This document shows, in pieces, positions 8,556 to 18,498 of a stretch of DNA of 64,000 bases. The first letter of the stretch is position 1; every line of letters starts with the position of its first letter. The stretch comes from Streptococcus mitis B6. GTDB lineage: Bacteria > Bacillota > Bacilli > Lactobacillales > Streptococcaceae. The stretch spans positions 1,612,001 through 1,676,000 of the forward strand of contig NC_013853.1 of NCBI RefSeq assembly GCF_000027165.1, in the 5' to 3' direction. The notes below the pieces were generated by a model, which was not told the origin of the DNA, searched no databases, and worked only from the letters and a program-made list of their open reading frames with translations. Both the position numbers and the translations under genes were made by a program.

Positions 8556-8564
8556 ATTCTACCA
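8556..8564 (-). promoter_or_regulatory. extended -10 promoter of nitroreductase-pepV
   Basis: Minus strand TGGTAGAAT (TG plus TAGAAT). No clear -35 is seen. Confidence 0.45.
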
Positions 8565-8632
8565 TAATTTGAAAGAGCTTGCAGAGATTTTTCATGATTA
8601 AGTTTTTTTATCACAACCATAAAAAATATATA

Positions 8633-8662
8633 TTGGTTCATCAGGAACATTTCTGATAAACT
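8633..8662 (+). promoter_or_regulatory. promoter of aatB
   Basis: TTGGTT (8633-8638) and TAAACT (8657-8662) spaced by 18 bp, the latter preceded by TG as an extended -10. Confidence 0.55.
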
Positions 8663-8694
8663 AACAGATAACTTTACATTTGAATGGAGATATT

Positions 8695-9495
8695 ATGAAA
8701 AAATTTAGCCTATTACTAGCCATCCTCCCCTTTTTAGTTGCCTGTGGGAATCAAGCCACACCCAAAGAGACTAATTCTCAAAAGACAATCGTCGTTGCTA
8801 CAGCTGGTGATGTGCCGCCATTTGACTACGAAGACAAGGGCAATCTAACAGGCTTCGATATCGAAGTTCTAAAGGCAGTAGATGAAAAACTCAGCGACTA
8901 CGAGATTCAATTCAAAAGAACTGCCTGGGAGAGTATCTTCCCAGGACTTGATTCTGGTCACTATCAGGCTGCAGCCAATAACTTGAGTTATACAAAAGAG
9001 CGTGCTGAAAAATACCTTTACTCACTCCCAATTTCGAACAATCCCCTCGTCCTTGTCAGCAACAAGAAAAATCCTCTGACTTCACTTGACCAAATCGCTG
9101 GCAAAACAACTCAAGAGGATACTGGAACTTCAAACGCTCAATTCATCAATAACTGGAATCAAAAACACACTGACAATCCCGCTACAATTGATTTTTCTGG
9201 TGAAGATATCGGTAAACGAATCCTAGATCTTGCTAACGGTGAATTTGATTTTCTAGTTTTTGACAAGGTATCCGTTCAAAAGATTATCAAGGACCGTGGC
9301 CTAGACCTCTCAGTAGTTGATTTACCTTCTGCTGATAGTCCCAGCAACTATATTGTTTTCTCAAGCGACCAAAAAGAGTTTAAAGAGCAATTTGATAAAG
9401 CACTCAAAGAACTCTATCAAGATGGAACACTAGAAAAGCTCAGCAATACCTATCTAGGTGGCTCTTATCTCCCAGATCAATCTCAGTTACAATAA
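8695..9495 (+). CDS. aatB: polar amino acid ABC transporter substrate-binding lipoprotein
   Basis: Surface-anchored receptor for a polar amino acid importer. The 266-residue protein has a lipoprotein signal, MKKFSLLLAILPFLVACGN, with lipobox Cys17, then a periplasmic-binding-protein family 3 domain (PFDYEDKGNLTGFDIEVLKA). Start ATG 8695-8697 follows TGGAGATATT. No ATP-binding or permease gene is adjacent, so it is an orphan receptor that must use components coded elsewhere. It has its own promoter and a shared terminator. The symbol follows pneumococcal usage for the gene in this neighbourhood. Confidence 0.85.
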   Translation: MKKFSLLLAILPFLVACGNQATPKETNSQKTIVVATAGDVPPFDYEDKGNLTGFDIEVLKAVDEKLSDYEIQFKRTAWESIFPGLDSGHYQAAANNLSYTKERAEKYLYSLPISNNPLVLVSNKKNPLTSLDQIAGKTTQEDTGTSNAQFINNWNQKHTDNPATIDFSGEDIGKRILDLANGEFDFLVFDKVSVQKIIKDRGLDLSVVDLPSADSPSNYIVFSSDQKEFKEQFDKALKELYQDGTLEKLSNTYLGGSYLPDQSQLQ

Positions 9496-9500
9496 GATAG

Positions 9501-9535
9501 ACTAAAAACGATTGGACCGGCCAATCGTTTTTAGT
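9501..9535. terminator. bidirectional terminator between aatB and phosphoesterase
   Basis: Perfect 15-bp stem ACTAAAAACGATTGG / CCAATCGTTTTTAGT with loop ACCGG. It has T-rich arms on both strands and serves two convergent genes. Confidence 0.9.
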
Positions 9536-9560
9536 TTGCATTGGTTATTTTAGGAAACTC

Positions 9561-10394
9561 TTACAAAAAATCAAAAAATTTCTTCACATCCTCTACATAC
9601 CCATGCTTTTCTATTAAGCTTGCTAAGAGTTCCAGATTGTGCCCCTGATAGTTGTCTTCTCTTCGTAGTTCTTCATACATTTCGATAAAGGGAAGCCCCT
9701 TGGACTTGGCCAATTCTAACTCAGCCTCGTAATCATAAGCAACTTTACGAAATTGGATATTGACCAATTCCCCATCTTCAACTTCTATCACGGCATACTG
9801 GGCACGGTGATTTTTTAACGCCTCCCAATTAAAATAGGGCATGCCAATCGACCCTGGATTGATGATTTGTTGCCCTTGACTGCCATAACGAAGCAACTGC
9901 TTGTGAACATGGCCATAGACTGCCACGTCAACTTCATCATCTAGGAGTTGGTCAAATTTCTCTGTATCATTCTCAACTAGCAAGTCACCACCATAGTTCT
10001 TATTTGGCAAATTATGAGAGATAGAAAAGCGCAGTCCCTCAACTTCTTTCTTTTCCAGCAAAGGCAAGCTTCGTAGCCAGACAATCGTTGCAGGATCCAT
10101 TCGCTCCATCAAAAACTGGGTCATGCGCATTGACTGGATTTCTTTTGGATGTTCCAAACCATATTCACCATCCAAGGCCTCCAGGACACGATCATCCCAA
10201 TTGCCTCGAACACTGGCTGTGATAGGAAGGTCCTTTAGCAGGGCTACCAAGTCATTTGCACCTGGACCAGGGAGGAAAATGTCTTCCAGAAGCCAATATT
10301 CACTGGCTCCTTGAGTTTTAGCATCTGCAATCACTGCTTCTAAAGCTGTTGCATTGCCATGAATATCTGATAAAATTGCGATTTTATGGTTCAT
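9561..10394 (-). CDS. calcineurin-like metallophosphoesterase
   Basis: Probable metal-dependent phosphoesterase of the YfcE/MJ0936-like group; substrate unknown. The 277-residue protein has the fold's motifs in order: LSDIHGN, then a GNWDD version of the GNHD motif, and GHVHKQ near residue 170. It overlaps the uvrC stop by 11 bp, so translation is probably coupled. The transcript ends at the shared terminator with aatB. Confidence 0.87.
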   Translation of the reverse strand: MNHKIAILSDIHGNATALEAVIADAKTQGASEYWLLEDIFLPGPGANDLVALLKDLPITASVRGNWDDRVLEALDGEYGLEHPKEIQSMRMTQFLMERMDPATIVWLRSLPLLEKKEVEGLRFSISHNLPNKNYGGDLLVENDTEKFDQLLDDEVDVAVYGHVHKQLLRYGSQGQQIINPGSIGMPYFNWEALKNHRAQYAVIEVEDGELVNIQFRKVAYDYEAELELAKSKGLPFIEMYEELRREDNYQGHNLELLASLIEKHGYVEDVKKFFDFL

Positions 10395-12231
10395 TGTGGT
10401 TTCCTTCCGTTTGGTAATCTACTCTTTCTTCTGCCACTTGAGGCAAAGCTTCTGCCTCTTGCGGGTTCAACTTTCTCTGAACTGCTTCTGCGACTGCCCT
10501 TGGCACACCAACTTCGACAATCTCATCCACACTGGCTTCCTTGATTTTTGTCAGAGACTTGAAATGCTTCATGAGATTCTGCTTGCGTTTAGGTCCCAGA
10601 CCGTCAATCCCATCCAATTGTGATGAAAAGGAGTTTTTGGAGCGCAGTTGGCGATGGAAAGTGATAGCAAAGCGGTGGACCTCATCTTGGATGCGTTGCA
10701 AAAGGAAAAATTCCTGAGAATTGCGAGACAACTCCACCACCTCAAGCGGATCTCCAAAGAGCAATTCATGAGTTTGGTGCTTATCATTCTTTTGCAAACC
10801 TGCAATGGGGATATCCAAGCCCAGCTCCTCTTGGATGACTTGCTTGGCGATATTGACTTGACCTTGTCCTCCATCAATGACAATCAAATCTGGCGGAGTC
10901 AAGCCGTCATGTTGAACTCGACCATAACGCCTGCGAATGACTTCTCTCATACTGGCATAGTCGTCTGGTCCAACCACAGTCTTGATTTTATACTTACGGT
11001 AATCCTTCTTACTAGGTTTGCCGTTGACAAAGACCACCATAGCCGAAACAGGACTGGTCCCCATGATGTTAGAGTTATCGAAGGATTCGATACGAACTGG
11101 GGTTGGGATTTGGAGCAAGCGTCCTAGATTTTCAATAGCTCCTTGGGTCTTCTCGACAGATTTCTCCAGCAGGTTGAATTTCTGCTCTAGGCTGACTCTG
11201 GCATTTTTTATGGCTAGATTGACCAGCTGTTTTTTCTCTCCACGCTGGGGTTTGACAATCTTGGTATCCACCAAAGCCTTGATGGCTTCTTCATCGATCT
11301 CCTGCGGAATCAATACCTCATTGGGAACCAGGTGAGATTTTTCTTGATAAAATTGTCCTACATAGGTTAAAAAATCCTCATCAGGATCATTATAATAGGG
11401 GAAAAGATTGACATCGCGCTCAATGAGTTTTCCCTGACGGACAAAGAAAACCTGAACACACATCCATCCCTTGTCCACATAGTAGCCAAAGACATCGCGA
11501 TTTTGGAGATCCTTAGCCATGACCCGTTGCTTGGTTCGAAGCGTTCCGATGGCCTGAATTAGGTCACGGTATTCCGCCGCACGTTCAAATTCCATAGTCT
11601 GGGCTGCCACTGCCATTTTCCCCTTAAGATCATCAATGATTTTGTCATCCTGCCCTTTCAGAAAATCAGAAACCTCCTGAGCCATAGACTTGAAGTAGGC
11701 TTCATCCTTGCGACAAACCGTATGAGCCATGCATTGGCCGATATGGTAGTAAAAACAGACCTTAGACGGTGGGTTTGTACACTTGCGAAAAGGGAATATC
11801 CGATCCAGCAGTCGCTTGATTTCATTGGCTGCTCCTACATCTGGATAGGGACCAAAGTAAAGACCACCGTCCTTTTTGACCTGACGGGTGATAATCAAAC
11901 GAGGATAGCGCTCGTTGGTGATTTTGATGAAAGGATAGGACTTGTCATCCTTGAGCATGATATTGTACTTGGGCTTATTTTCCTTGATCAGATTAATTTC
12001 TAGGAGAAGTGCCTCAATATTGGACTCCGTAACGATAAATTCAAAATCCACAATTTCTGACACCAAGGCCTCTGTTTTAGTATCATGACTTCCGCGGAAA
12101 TAAGATCTCACGCGGTTACGCAGATTTTTTGCCTTTCCTACATAGATAATGGTGCCGTTTTTATCCTTGTGAATGTAACAACCAGGGCTGGTCGGCAAAA
12201 GCTCTAGTTTTGATTTAATCAAGTTGTTCAT
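10384..12231 (-). CDS. uvrC: excinuclease ABC subunit C
   Basis: Dual-incision nuclease of nucleotide excision repair, acting with UvrA and UvrB. The 615-residue protein has the N-terminal GIY-YIG domain ([16 protein letters not shown]), a Cys cluster, the UVR helix, the RNase H-like C-terminal nuclease domain ([23 protein letters not shown]) and a terminal helix-hairpin-helix ([12 protein letters not shown]). Start ATG 12229-12231 ([13 protein letters not shown]) is preferred; the longer frame is out of family. A perfect TATAAT lies only 6 bp before the start with no ribosome binding site, suggesting a leaderless mRNA. Confidence 0.95.
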   Translation of the reverse strand: MNNLIKSKLELLPTSPGCYIHKDKNGTIIYVGKAKNLRNRVRSYFRGSHDTKTEALVSEIVDFEFIVTESNIEALLLEINLIKENKPKYNIMLKDDKSYPFIKITNERYPRLIITRQVKKDGGLYFGPYPDVGAANEIKRLLDRIFPFRKCTNPPSKVCFYYHIGQCMAHTVCRKDEAYFKSMAQEVSDFLKGQDDKIIDDLKGKMAVAAQTMEFERAAEYRDLIQAIGTLRTKQRVMAKDLQNRDVFGYYVDKGWMCVQVFFVRQGKLIERDVNLFPYYNDPDEDFLTYVGQFYQEKSHLVPNEVLIPQEIDEEAIKALVDTKIVKPQRGEKKQLVNLAIKNARVSLEQKFNLLEKSVEKTQGAIENLGRLLQIPTPVRIESFDNSNIMGTSPVSAMVVFVNGKPSKKDYRKYKIKTVVGPDDYASMREVIRRRYGRVQHDGLTPPDLIVIDGGQGQVNIAKQVIQEELGLDIPIAGLQKNDKHQTHELLFGDPLEVVELSRNSQEFFLLQRIQDEVHRFAITFHRQLRSKNSFSSQLDGIDGLGPKRKQNLMKHFKSLTKIKEASVDEIVEVGVPRAVAEAVQRKLNPQEAEALPQVAEERVDYQTEGNHNEP

Positions 12232-12237
12232 AGTTCC

Positions 12238-12246
12238 ATTATAGCA
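12238..12246 (-). promoter_or_regulatory. extended -10 promoter of uvrC, leaderless layout
   Basis: Minus strand TGCTATAAT, an ideal extended -10, 6 nt before the uvrC ATG. The run of T just upstream is the T tract of the preceding terminator. Confidence 0.6.
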
Positions 12247-12273
12247 AAAAAGTAGGAAAGATTGGTCCCTACT
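12246..12273 (-). terminator. terminator of murM-murN-matrixin transcript
   Basis: Minus strand AGTAGG ... CCTACT followed by TTTTTT. The upstream stem arm overlaps the matrixin stop codon and the T tract abuts the uvrC -10 box. Confidence 0.65.
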
Positions 12274-12970
12274 CACTAGTCTCATATATTTTTCGGAGGT
12301 TTGCAACATCCTTTTCCTGGATACCATAAAAGGAACCTGCAGGTTGCATCACAGACTTCTCATCTGTATGGTCCAAGCCAATCGCATGACCCAACTCATG
12401 TTCTGCAGTATGGACAAGGCGCTCATAGGAATAGCCATAGTTTGGATTGGACAAATAATAATGATTCAGACGCACCGTTACAGACAAGAATTGACCCGTC
12501 AAGAGATTGGTCTGACTTTCCGCCTCTCCTGCCACAGGAGTGTTTCCGTTGTTCATCTCAGTAGCCAAGATATCCGCCGTGCTGGACTCAGTCACAATTT
12601 CAAAGTTAAAAGCACCAGTTTGATTCCAATTCTGGATTGCTTCTACATAAGCCTCTTGAAAGCGTGAATCCATCTGAGGATCTAGATAAATACGAGCAGA
12701 GGCCTGTGGCCATCTTCCTTCAGAATGCTGGTGGCTATCTGTCTGGTTCAACTTAGGCAGTTGCCCTGTTCTTTCCCATTGGTCAATACTTTGTTGACCA
12801 ATCTTGACTGACCGTTCTGCTTGCTTTAGTGCTCCTTGAAAATCCCCGTTTAGATACCAGAGAAGTCCGAAAGCAAGAACGCATAAGAGTACAACTGTCC
12901 AAACCAGGCGCCAAAACAAACGCCACACAAAAGAAAAGAAAGCCCCTATCAAACGAAAAATCCAGCGCAT
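12269..12970 (-). CDS. membrane-anchored matrixin-type zinc metalloprotease
   Basis: Putative surface metalloprotease. The 233-residue protein starts [19 protein letters not shown], with a positively charged N-terminus and one membrane segment ending near WYLNGDF, then an extracellular domain with the metzincin zinc motif [11 protein letters not shown] and a following Met (SVMQPAG, Met-turn). Start ATG 12968-12970 has GGTGGAG upstream; a TTG at 12991 would extend it by seven residues. It lies 79 bp downstream of murN, so it may share the wall-branching transcript. Substrate unknown. Confidence 0.82.
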   Translation of the reverse strand: MRWIFRLIGAFFSFVWRLFWRLVWTVVLLCVLAFGLLWYLNGDFQGALKQAERSVKIGQQSIDQWERTGQLPKLNQTDSHQHSEGRWPQASARIYLDPQMDSRFQEAYVEAIQNWNQTGAFNFEIVTESSTADILATEMNNGNTPVAGEAESQTNLLTGQFLSVTVRLNHYYLSNPNYGYSYERLVHTAEHELGHAIGLDHTDEKSVMQPAGSFYGIQEKDVANLRKIYETSE

Positions 12971-13049
12971 GCCTCTCCACCTTTCTAGCAAATAAAGACT
13001 ATTTTACTAAAAGAAGCTGAAAGAAATCTAAATACTGACTTTTTTCATC

Positions 13050-14282
13050 TTAACGTCCTACTATTTTTTTGAGTAACTGGATAGCTTTGTATTTTAAAGG
13101 CGATGGATGATAACGGAAAGTACCTGCTTTGCGTACAATATAGCCATTAAAATTCTGTTTAAAACGTAAAACACCATCACTTCCATCAAAAATTCCTTGA
13201 ATACCTAGGAAGTTGTATTTAGGTATTCCACGTTTTATGCTTTCCAACATAACATATTTTTGAAGCAGCGCAGGGGCATAGAATTTATTAAACTCAGTGT
13301 AGGAACCACTAAAGAGGTAAGTCGTTTCCTGAGGCATATAGACAAATAAACTCCCGGCTAAAACAATATCTTCTTCTCCATATTTTTCAATCAAGTCTCG
13401 CGCTTCTGCTTTTCGAACTTCAAACGTTTCAAATTGACTAGAATATTCTCTCAGTTGATTTTGTTTTTTCTCAGAATGAGGATTTTTACTCAAATCAAGT
13501 CGCAACTTGTCCAAGATTTCTTCTAGTTTACTTTGTTCACCTTGCAATTTGCTCATATAGTCCGAAAAATTTAAGCTTGCTATGAGAAACTCCGCTTGTT
13601 CTCCAAAAGCATCATAAAAGTGCTCATAATATTCTAAACTTTTATCACTATATTCTCTACGCTCAGAGGTTTCTTTTGTGATATTCTTAAAAATCGATAG
13701 TTCTTCACGTTTTAACTTTTTCAACCGAATACCAAAGGTTTCAGCCTTTTTCACCAAGGGTTTCCCCTTTTTGCTAAAAATTTTAAGCAAATTCTTTTCA
13801 GTTAATTCAGTCAAATCTTTATAGTATAACCAATCTGGTTCTCCACCTGGATACCCTGTCGTCAAACCACCAAATTGATAACCTAAATCAGTCAAACCTT
13901 GAATAATACTTTTTTTCTCAGCATCTATTGGATTACCTTGGCTATCAAAAGTTTGATAAGTTTCATAAGGTTTTACAAGCAACTCTAATACACCATTTTG
14001 CTTGGCATATTCTTTTAACTCCGCATAAAAAACTGGAAGAGTATCTTGTTGGGTATAAATCGGACCCGAATTGAGCTCCATATGCAGCCCCCCCAGCATG
14101 GGCAAGCTATAAACCAGAGCTGCAACTTGAATTTCTCCTTCTTGTTTCAAAGCAAGATAAACAATTCGAGCCCCTCTTTTTTCTAGCAAATCCCCCATCT
14201 GGATAGATTGCATAAAGGAACGAGAAGAAACCTGATCAGAATAAGTCTGAAACTCTTCTTTGGTAAGTGTTGTTAGTGCCAT
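13050..14282 (-). CDS. murN: peptidoglycan branching peptidyltransferase MurN
   Basis: FemX/FemAB-family enzyme that adds the second residue (alanine in pneumococcus) of the dipeptide cross-bridge on lipid II, using aminoacyl-tRNA. The 410-residue protein has the two-part GNAT-like fold interrupted by a coiled-coil arm around residues 240-310 (SKLQGEQSKLEEILDKLRLD), typical of the family. The C-terminal IPKYNFLGIQGIFDG motif is conserved. It starts 4 bp after murM, so the two are translationally coupled. Confidence 0.92.
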   Translation of the reverse strand: MALTTLTKEEFQTYSDQVSSRSFMQSIQMGDLLEKRGARIVYLALKQEGEIQVAALVYSLPMLGGLHMELNSGPIYTQQDTLPVFYAELKEYAKQNGVLELLVKPYETYQTFDSQGNPIDAEKKSIIQGLTDLGYQFGGLTTGYPGGEPDWLYYKDLTELTEKNLLKIFSKKGKPLVKKAETFGIRLKKLKREELSIFKNITKETSERREYSDKSLEYYEHFYDAFGEQAEFLIASLNFSDYMSKLQGEQSKLEEILDKLRLDLSKNPHSEKKQNQLREYSSQFETFEVRKAEARDLIEKYGEEDIVLAGSLFVYMPQETTYLFSGSYTEFNKFYAPALLQKYVMLESIKRGIPKYNFLGIQGIFDGSDGVLRFKQNFNGYIVRKAGTFRYHPSPLKYKAIQLLKKIVGR

Positions 14283-14286
14283 ATAC

Positions 14287-15507
14287 TTACTTTCTATGTT
14301 TTTTTCTTAAGGTTTTACGGAAATCAAGAGCAAGTCTTAACAGAGGATAGAGAGGATGAGTGGGCATTGTAAATTCACCCAAATATTCTTCAATCGTTGG
14401 ATTAAATTTTTCCTTAAAATGATAAAGTCCACCATTGAGAGAGTTTTCAACACCACCTAAATTTTGCCAGACCATACCGCGCTCAAAGGCATAGCGAGCC
14501 GTTTCATACCAAGTTAAAATTGGTGCATTGTAACGTTTAAAATCATCATCCATACCAGCATATAGATTGACAGAGGTAGTACCAAATTCCAAACTCAAAG
14601 TAGCCGCTAACGGAATGTTTGATTTTCCCATATTCATATATCCCTGCAAGAAATCTATTTCCTCTTCTAAACGTTCTTTTTCTTTTATATTTTCCTGAAT
14701 TTTTGAAGGTTTGGTTGCATCATTAAATTTTTCTGCAACTACTCTATTTTTTTCTAACTGTTCTTCTAATTCTCTTAAACGCTTAGAAACATCCAAACTC
14801 GTTAGCGTGATATAGGAATCTTCTTTGAAGTTATCCAATAATTTTTTATAATAGGCTTCATTCCTCAAATGAATCTCTTTCCGCTTCTCGGTTTTTTTCA
14901 TCAAAAAGGAAAAAGACTCCAATAATTCAGTTCCACCAAATTGAATCTCTACCCCCTTATTCCGTGCTGTTCGAATAGCCTGTTTTGTTGACTTGGAAAG
15001 TTTATCTTCTTCAAAATTTTCCTTGTATATTTTCGCCTGAATACGAGGTTGAATGGTGTCTCCCATTTCCTCCGTTTTTCCCGACCACCTTACTCCCATT
15101 TGTTGCAAACTATCAATAATAGCCAGATTTTCAGGAAATTCTGTCTTTTCCTGATTAATTAAACTTTGAGACAGGCAAATACTTGGGTCAAAAGTCACAA
15201 AAATAGCTCTCTTGCTACGAGCATAAGACTTAATGGACTGAATGACAAAACTCAAGAGTTCCGTATCCCCATAATCCAATATAGGTCCTCTTGGGACGTA
15301 AAACATTTTATAGCCTAGCGGAAGAGCTCTAATCAAAATACTAGCTGTCGCCAGTAATTTTTCTTCCCTGTAAACACCAAACTTCTCATGTTCCCAGTCA
15401 GACTTAACTTCCTCCCAAGCACTGCTTTGTAATACATTGGCTAATTCATGTTCTTTGACAAACTGATCATATTCTAATGTGGGAATGCCAATTTGATAAC
15501 GGTACAT
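14287..15507 (-). CDS. murM: peptidoglycan branching seryl/alanyl transferase MurM
   Basis: Adds the first residue (Ser or Ala) of the branched stem peptide to the lysine of lipid II. MurM alleles affect penicillin resistance and lantibiotic sensitivity in pneumococcus. The 406-residue protein begins MYRYQIGIPTLEYDQFVKEH, which I recognise as MurM, and has the FemAB fold with a coiled-coil arm (LRELEEQLEKNRVVAEKF) and the VPRGPILDY motif. First gene of murM-murN. The allele cannot be typed by eye; mosaic exchange between mitis-group species is known for this locus. Confidence 0.93.
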   Translation of the reverse strand: MYRYQIGIPTLEYDQFVKEHELANVLQSSAWEEVKSDWEHEKFGVYREEKLLATASILIRALPLGYKMFYVPRGPILDYGDTELLSFVIQSIKSYARSKRAIFVTFDPSICLSQSLINQEKTEFPENLAIIDSLQQMGVRWSGKTEEMGDTIQPRIQAKIYKENFEEDKLSKSTKQAIRTARNKGVEIQFGGTELLESFSFLMKKTEKRKEIHLRNEAYYKKLLDNFKEDSYITLTSLDVSKRLRELEEQLEKNRVVAEKFNDATKPSKIQENIKEKERLEEEIDFLQGYMNMGKSNIPLAATLSLEFGTTSVNLYAGMDDDFKRYNAPILTWYETARYAFERGMVWQNLGGVENSLNGGLYHFKEKFNPTIEEYLGEFTMPTHPLYPLLRLALDFRKTLRKKHRK

Positions 15508-15618
15508 TTCCTACTCTCCTTCCTCCAGTATCTTATTACCATTCTACTACTTTCGTTTGAAAAGTCTAGTAAAAACATATTTTATTTTAGTTCTACTCCC
15601 CCTATGCTGAAGTTCAAA

Positions 15619-16398
15619 CTAAGTCAATCTCTCTTCTAATTTGAAATCAATCGGTAGGGTTGCTAAGAACCGTTCCAATTGTTTTTCCCAATAATACCAC
15701 TCGTGAGTTCCAGCGCTATGGCTATAGGTCACATCAAAGCCCAGTTTTTTGAGATTATTCACTGCTAGATTATTGGCTTTATACAAGAAATCCTGCTCGC
15801 CACACCAAGCCCAAAGCTTGATCTTTTTATCCGATTTTTTAGCCAGACTTTCAAGAGAATAAGAACTAGCTGTCCAATCTTTAATCTCCCCAAACACACC
15901 TCTCCAATAAGCAGGTGTTCCCAGATTTTGACTCTCAGGAGAAAAATCTTGAAAGCTAAGGGCGCCTGAAAAGCTAGCTGCACGAGAAAAACGATTTGTA
16001 GCAAGAGCCAGTTTAAAGCAGCCGTAGCCTCCCATAGAGAGACCAGCAATAAAGGTCTTTTCACGCTTACTGGTCATATTAGGGAAGAAGCGTTTCAGAA
16101 CCTGTGGCAATTCCTCTGCCAGAGCTGTGTAATAATCAAAACCATACTGGGTATCGGTGTACCAACCATTGCTGGTATTAGGCATAACAACGATGAGATT
16201 AGTCCCCCGAAGCAAGCGTTCTACATTGGTCCGCTTGAGCCAACTATTATGATTGCCAGACATCCCATGCAAGAGGTACAAGACGGGAATATCTTTACAC
16301 TCTGGTTCTTCTACTCGATTGGCATCAGGGTAGAGGACATTCACTCCCCACTCCATATCCAATACTTGTGAGTAATACTCAATTTTCATTACTGCCAT
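15619..16398 (-). CDS. estA: alpha/beta hydrolase esterase, EstA type
   Basis: Acyl esterase related to lactic acid bacterial tributyrin esterase and to S-formylglutathione hydrolases. The 259-residue protein has [12 protein letters not shown], the nucleophile elbow GLSMGGYG (Ser), an Asp in [11 protein letters not shown] and a His in [13 protein letters not shown], so the catalytic triad is complete. No signal peptide is evident. It stands alone between rnjB and murM with an intrinsic terminator upstream. Pneumococcal homologues deacetylate host or wall glycans; I infer a similar role only by family. Confidence 0.87.
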   Translation of the reverse strand: MAVMKIEYYSQVLDMEWGVNVLYPDANRVEEPECKDIPVLYLLHGMSGNHNSWLKRTNVERLLRGTNLIVVMPNTSNGWYTDTQYGFDYYTALAEELPQVLKRFFPNMTSKREKTFIAGLSMGGYGCFKLALATNRFSRAASFSGALSFQDFSPESQNLGTPAYWRGVFGEIKDWTASSYSLESLAKKSDKKIKLWAWCGEQDFLYKANNLAVNNLKKLGFDVTYSHSAGTHEWYYWEKQLERFLATLPIDFKLEERLT

Positions 16399-16423
16399 GA
16401 TTTTCTCCTTCTATTTTCCGATA

Positions 16424-16446
16424 AGAAAAAGCCGAAATTCGACTTT
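16424..16446 (-). terminator. rnjB terminator
   Basis: Minus strand AAAGTCGAA TTTCGGCTTT hairpin followed by TTTC, between rnjB and estA. Confidence 0.6.
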
Positions 16447-16466
16447 CTCCCTGTTTATTTCAACGA

Positions 16467-18128
16467 TTATTTCGCTTCCATGACTACTGGTAGAATAGCT
16501 GGACGACGCTTGGTTTGATCAAAGAGATACTTGGTCAGAGTATCCCGAACCTTGCCTTTAAGATCCGCCCAGTCAAAATCATCTCCTTGAAGATAGTCTT
16601 CTACCGTTTGGTTAATCAATTCTGAACTTTCACGGAGAATATCGCGACTCTTCTTGAGATAAACGAATCCACGCGTGTGAACACGAGCCTTGGCCACGAT
16701 TTTCTTCTCACGACGGTTAACGGTGATTGCGACGATGAAAATTCCGTCCTCTGACAAGACCTTACGGTCACGAAGAACTACATTTCCAACATCACCGATG
16801 GCATTCCCGTCAATCAAGACATCCCCTGCTGAAACCGCTCCAGCTGGGACAAAGTCTCCATTCTCATAAGCCATGCTAGTTCCCTTTTTAGGGATGAAAA
16901 TGCGTTCTGGCAACATCCCAACCGCCATAGCAGCCTTAGCATGGGCATCTAACTCACGGTATTCCCCTTGAATCGGGAAGAGATACTTGGGTTGCAAGAG
17001 GTTGATCATTAACTGCAAATCACGCGCATTTCCGTGCCCTGACACATGTAAACTTTGGGTAATCAATTTGACAACCCCTCCTGCCTGATAAATCATATTT
17101 TCCACACGCGCAACGAAGGCTTCTTTAGCAATAGACGGAGCCGTAGCAATATAGACCAGGTCCCCATCCTTGATTTCTACATAACGATGGCGACCAATCG
17201 ACATCTTACGAAGTCCATTGATAGGTTCACCCATACGACCTGTCTCAAGAATAATCAACTCATGGTCTTCAAAGCGAGACATATCTTTCGGCTTAATCAA
17301 GAGAATTTCGTTGGCTAAAGACAACTTCTTGAGACGAATCGCTGTGCGGACGATATTTTCAATATCAAATCCTGTCAAGACGATACGTCGACCTGTTTTA
17401 TCCGCAGCGTCAAAAATCTGCTGGATACGAGAAAGGTTACTGGAAACAGCTGCAACGATGATACGACCTTCCCAGTCAGCAATGGTTTGGGTAATTTCAT
17501 CTCTAACTTCACTTTCACTAGCCACCTGAATATCGCTGTCCGCATTGGCCGAATCACTGAGGAGAGCCAGGACGCCGTCACGACCGATTTCTGCCAAACG
17601 AGCGAAGTCTGTCGCATAGGATTCACTAGCTGTCTGGTCAAATTTGAAGTCACCTGTATAAACGATGCTACCTTCAGCTGTCTTCAAGACAATTCCCAGG
17701 CTCTCTGGAACGGAGTAAGTCGTAGGGAAGAAGGAAACCACTGTCCCACCAAAATCAATCTCCGTATCTTCATCAATAACATGAAAATCATTAAATTTCT
17801 TGACTGCGTCATTTCCTTTGACAAAGAGTTTGGCCAACTCAATGGTCAACTCAGAGCCAAATACAGGTACCTTGGCTTCAGCCAAGAGATAAGGCAGAGC
17901 ACCAATAGCATCTGCATGTCCGTGAGTTAAAAATACCCCAGCAATTCGATCTTTATTTTCAAAAAGGTAGTCCATCTTTGGAATCACCACATCGACCCCT
18001 AATTGTTCATTTTCGGGATATTTTAACCCTGCATTCAAAACAAAAATGGACTCTCCAATTTCAGTAATGTACATATTTTTCCCATTTTCACGTACACCAC
18101 CAAGTGTTGTTAAACTAATATTACTCAT
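16467..18128 (-). CDS. rnjB: ribonuclease J2
   Basis: Metallo-beta-lactamase/beta-CASP ribonuclease involved in mRNA turnover as partner of RNase J1. At 553 residues it matches J2. The zinc motif reads HGHADA where catalytic RNase J1 has HGHEDH, so one metal ligand is lost. This is the known J2 signature and suggests weak or structural function in a J1/J2 complex. The beta-CASP domain (RPAILPVVMEAK end, HVSGHGNARDLQ motif) is intact. Start ATG 18126-18128 has TTGGAGGAAAA; a TATAAT lies at 18157-18162. Confidence 0.9.
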   Translation of the reverse strand: MSNISLTTLGGVRENGKNMYITEIGESIFVLNAGLKYPENEQLGVDVVIPKMDYLFENKDRIAGVFLTHGHADAIGALPYLLAEAKVPVFGSELTIELAKLFVKGNDAVKKFNDFHVIDEDTEIDFGGTVVSFFPTTYSVPESLGIVLKTAEGSIVYTGDFKFDQTASESYATDFARLAEIGRDGVLALLSDSANADSDIQVASESEVRDEITQTIADWEGRIIVAAVSSNLSRIQQIFDAADKTGRRIVLTGFDIENIVRTAIRLKKLSLANEILLIKPKDMSRFEDHELIILETGRMGEPINGLRKMSIGRHRYVEIKDGDLVYIATAPSIAKEAFVARVENMIYQAGGVVKLITQSLHVSGHGNARDLQLMINLLQPKYLFPIQGEYRELDAHAKAAMAVGMLPERIFIPKKGTSMAYENGDFVPAGAVSAGDVLIDGNAIGDVGNVVLRDRKVLSEDGIFIVAITVNRREKKIVAKARVHTRGFVYLKKSRDILRESSELINQTVEDYLQGDDFDWADLKGKVRDTLTKYLFDQTKRRPAILPVVMEAK

Positions 18129-18202
18129 TTTTCCTCCAAAATCTTAGTTTATCTTGATTATAGGGTTACTTACCCTCTTATTCTAAAAGCACTATTACTT
18201 TT

Positions 18203-18400
18203 ATACTCTTCGAAAATCTCTTCAAACCACGTCAGCTTCGCCTTGCCGTATGTATGGTTACTGACTCCGTCAGTTTCATCTACAACCTCAAAACCATGTT
18301 TTGAGCTGACTTCGTCAGTCTTATCTACAACCTCAAAGCAGTGCTTTGAGCAACCTGAGGCTAGCTTCCTAGTTTGCTCTCTGATTTTCATTGAGTATTA
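18203..18400 (+). repeat. BOX element (A-B-B-C)
   Basis: BoxA begins ATACTCTTCGAAAATCTCTT; two boxB units follow (CTGACTCCGTCAGTT and CTGACTTCGTCAGTC, each with a CAAAAC...GTTTTG-type arm); boxC ends TTTTCATTGAGTATTA. It lies between recJ and rnjB, upstream of the rnjB promoter. A minus-strand reading frame within it is not a gene. Confidence 0.9.
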
Positions 18401-18463
18401 GCCGAATCTTTTCCTACCATTATACCATTTTTTTGATGATTTTCAAAATGAAGATTTGTTTTC

Positions 18464-18490
18464 AAAAAAGAGCTGGTTGCCCAACTCTTT
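18464..18490 (-). terminator. recJ terminator
   Basis: Minus strand AAAGAGTTGG GCAA CCAGCTCTTT followed by TTT (one G-T pair), 10 bp after the recJ stop. Confidence 0.75.
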
Positions 18491-18498
18491 CCTATCTG

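Noticed and set aside
12301..12667. Plus-strand frames over the matrixin gene
   Set aside because: Shadow frames; the minus frame has the complete zinc motif and a membrane anchor.
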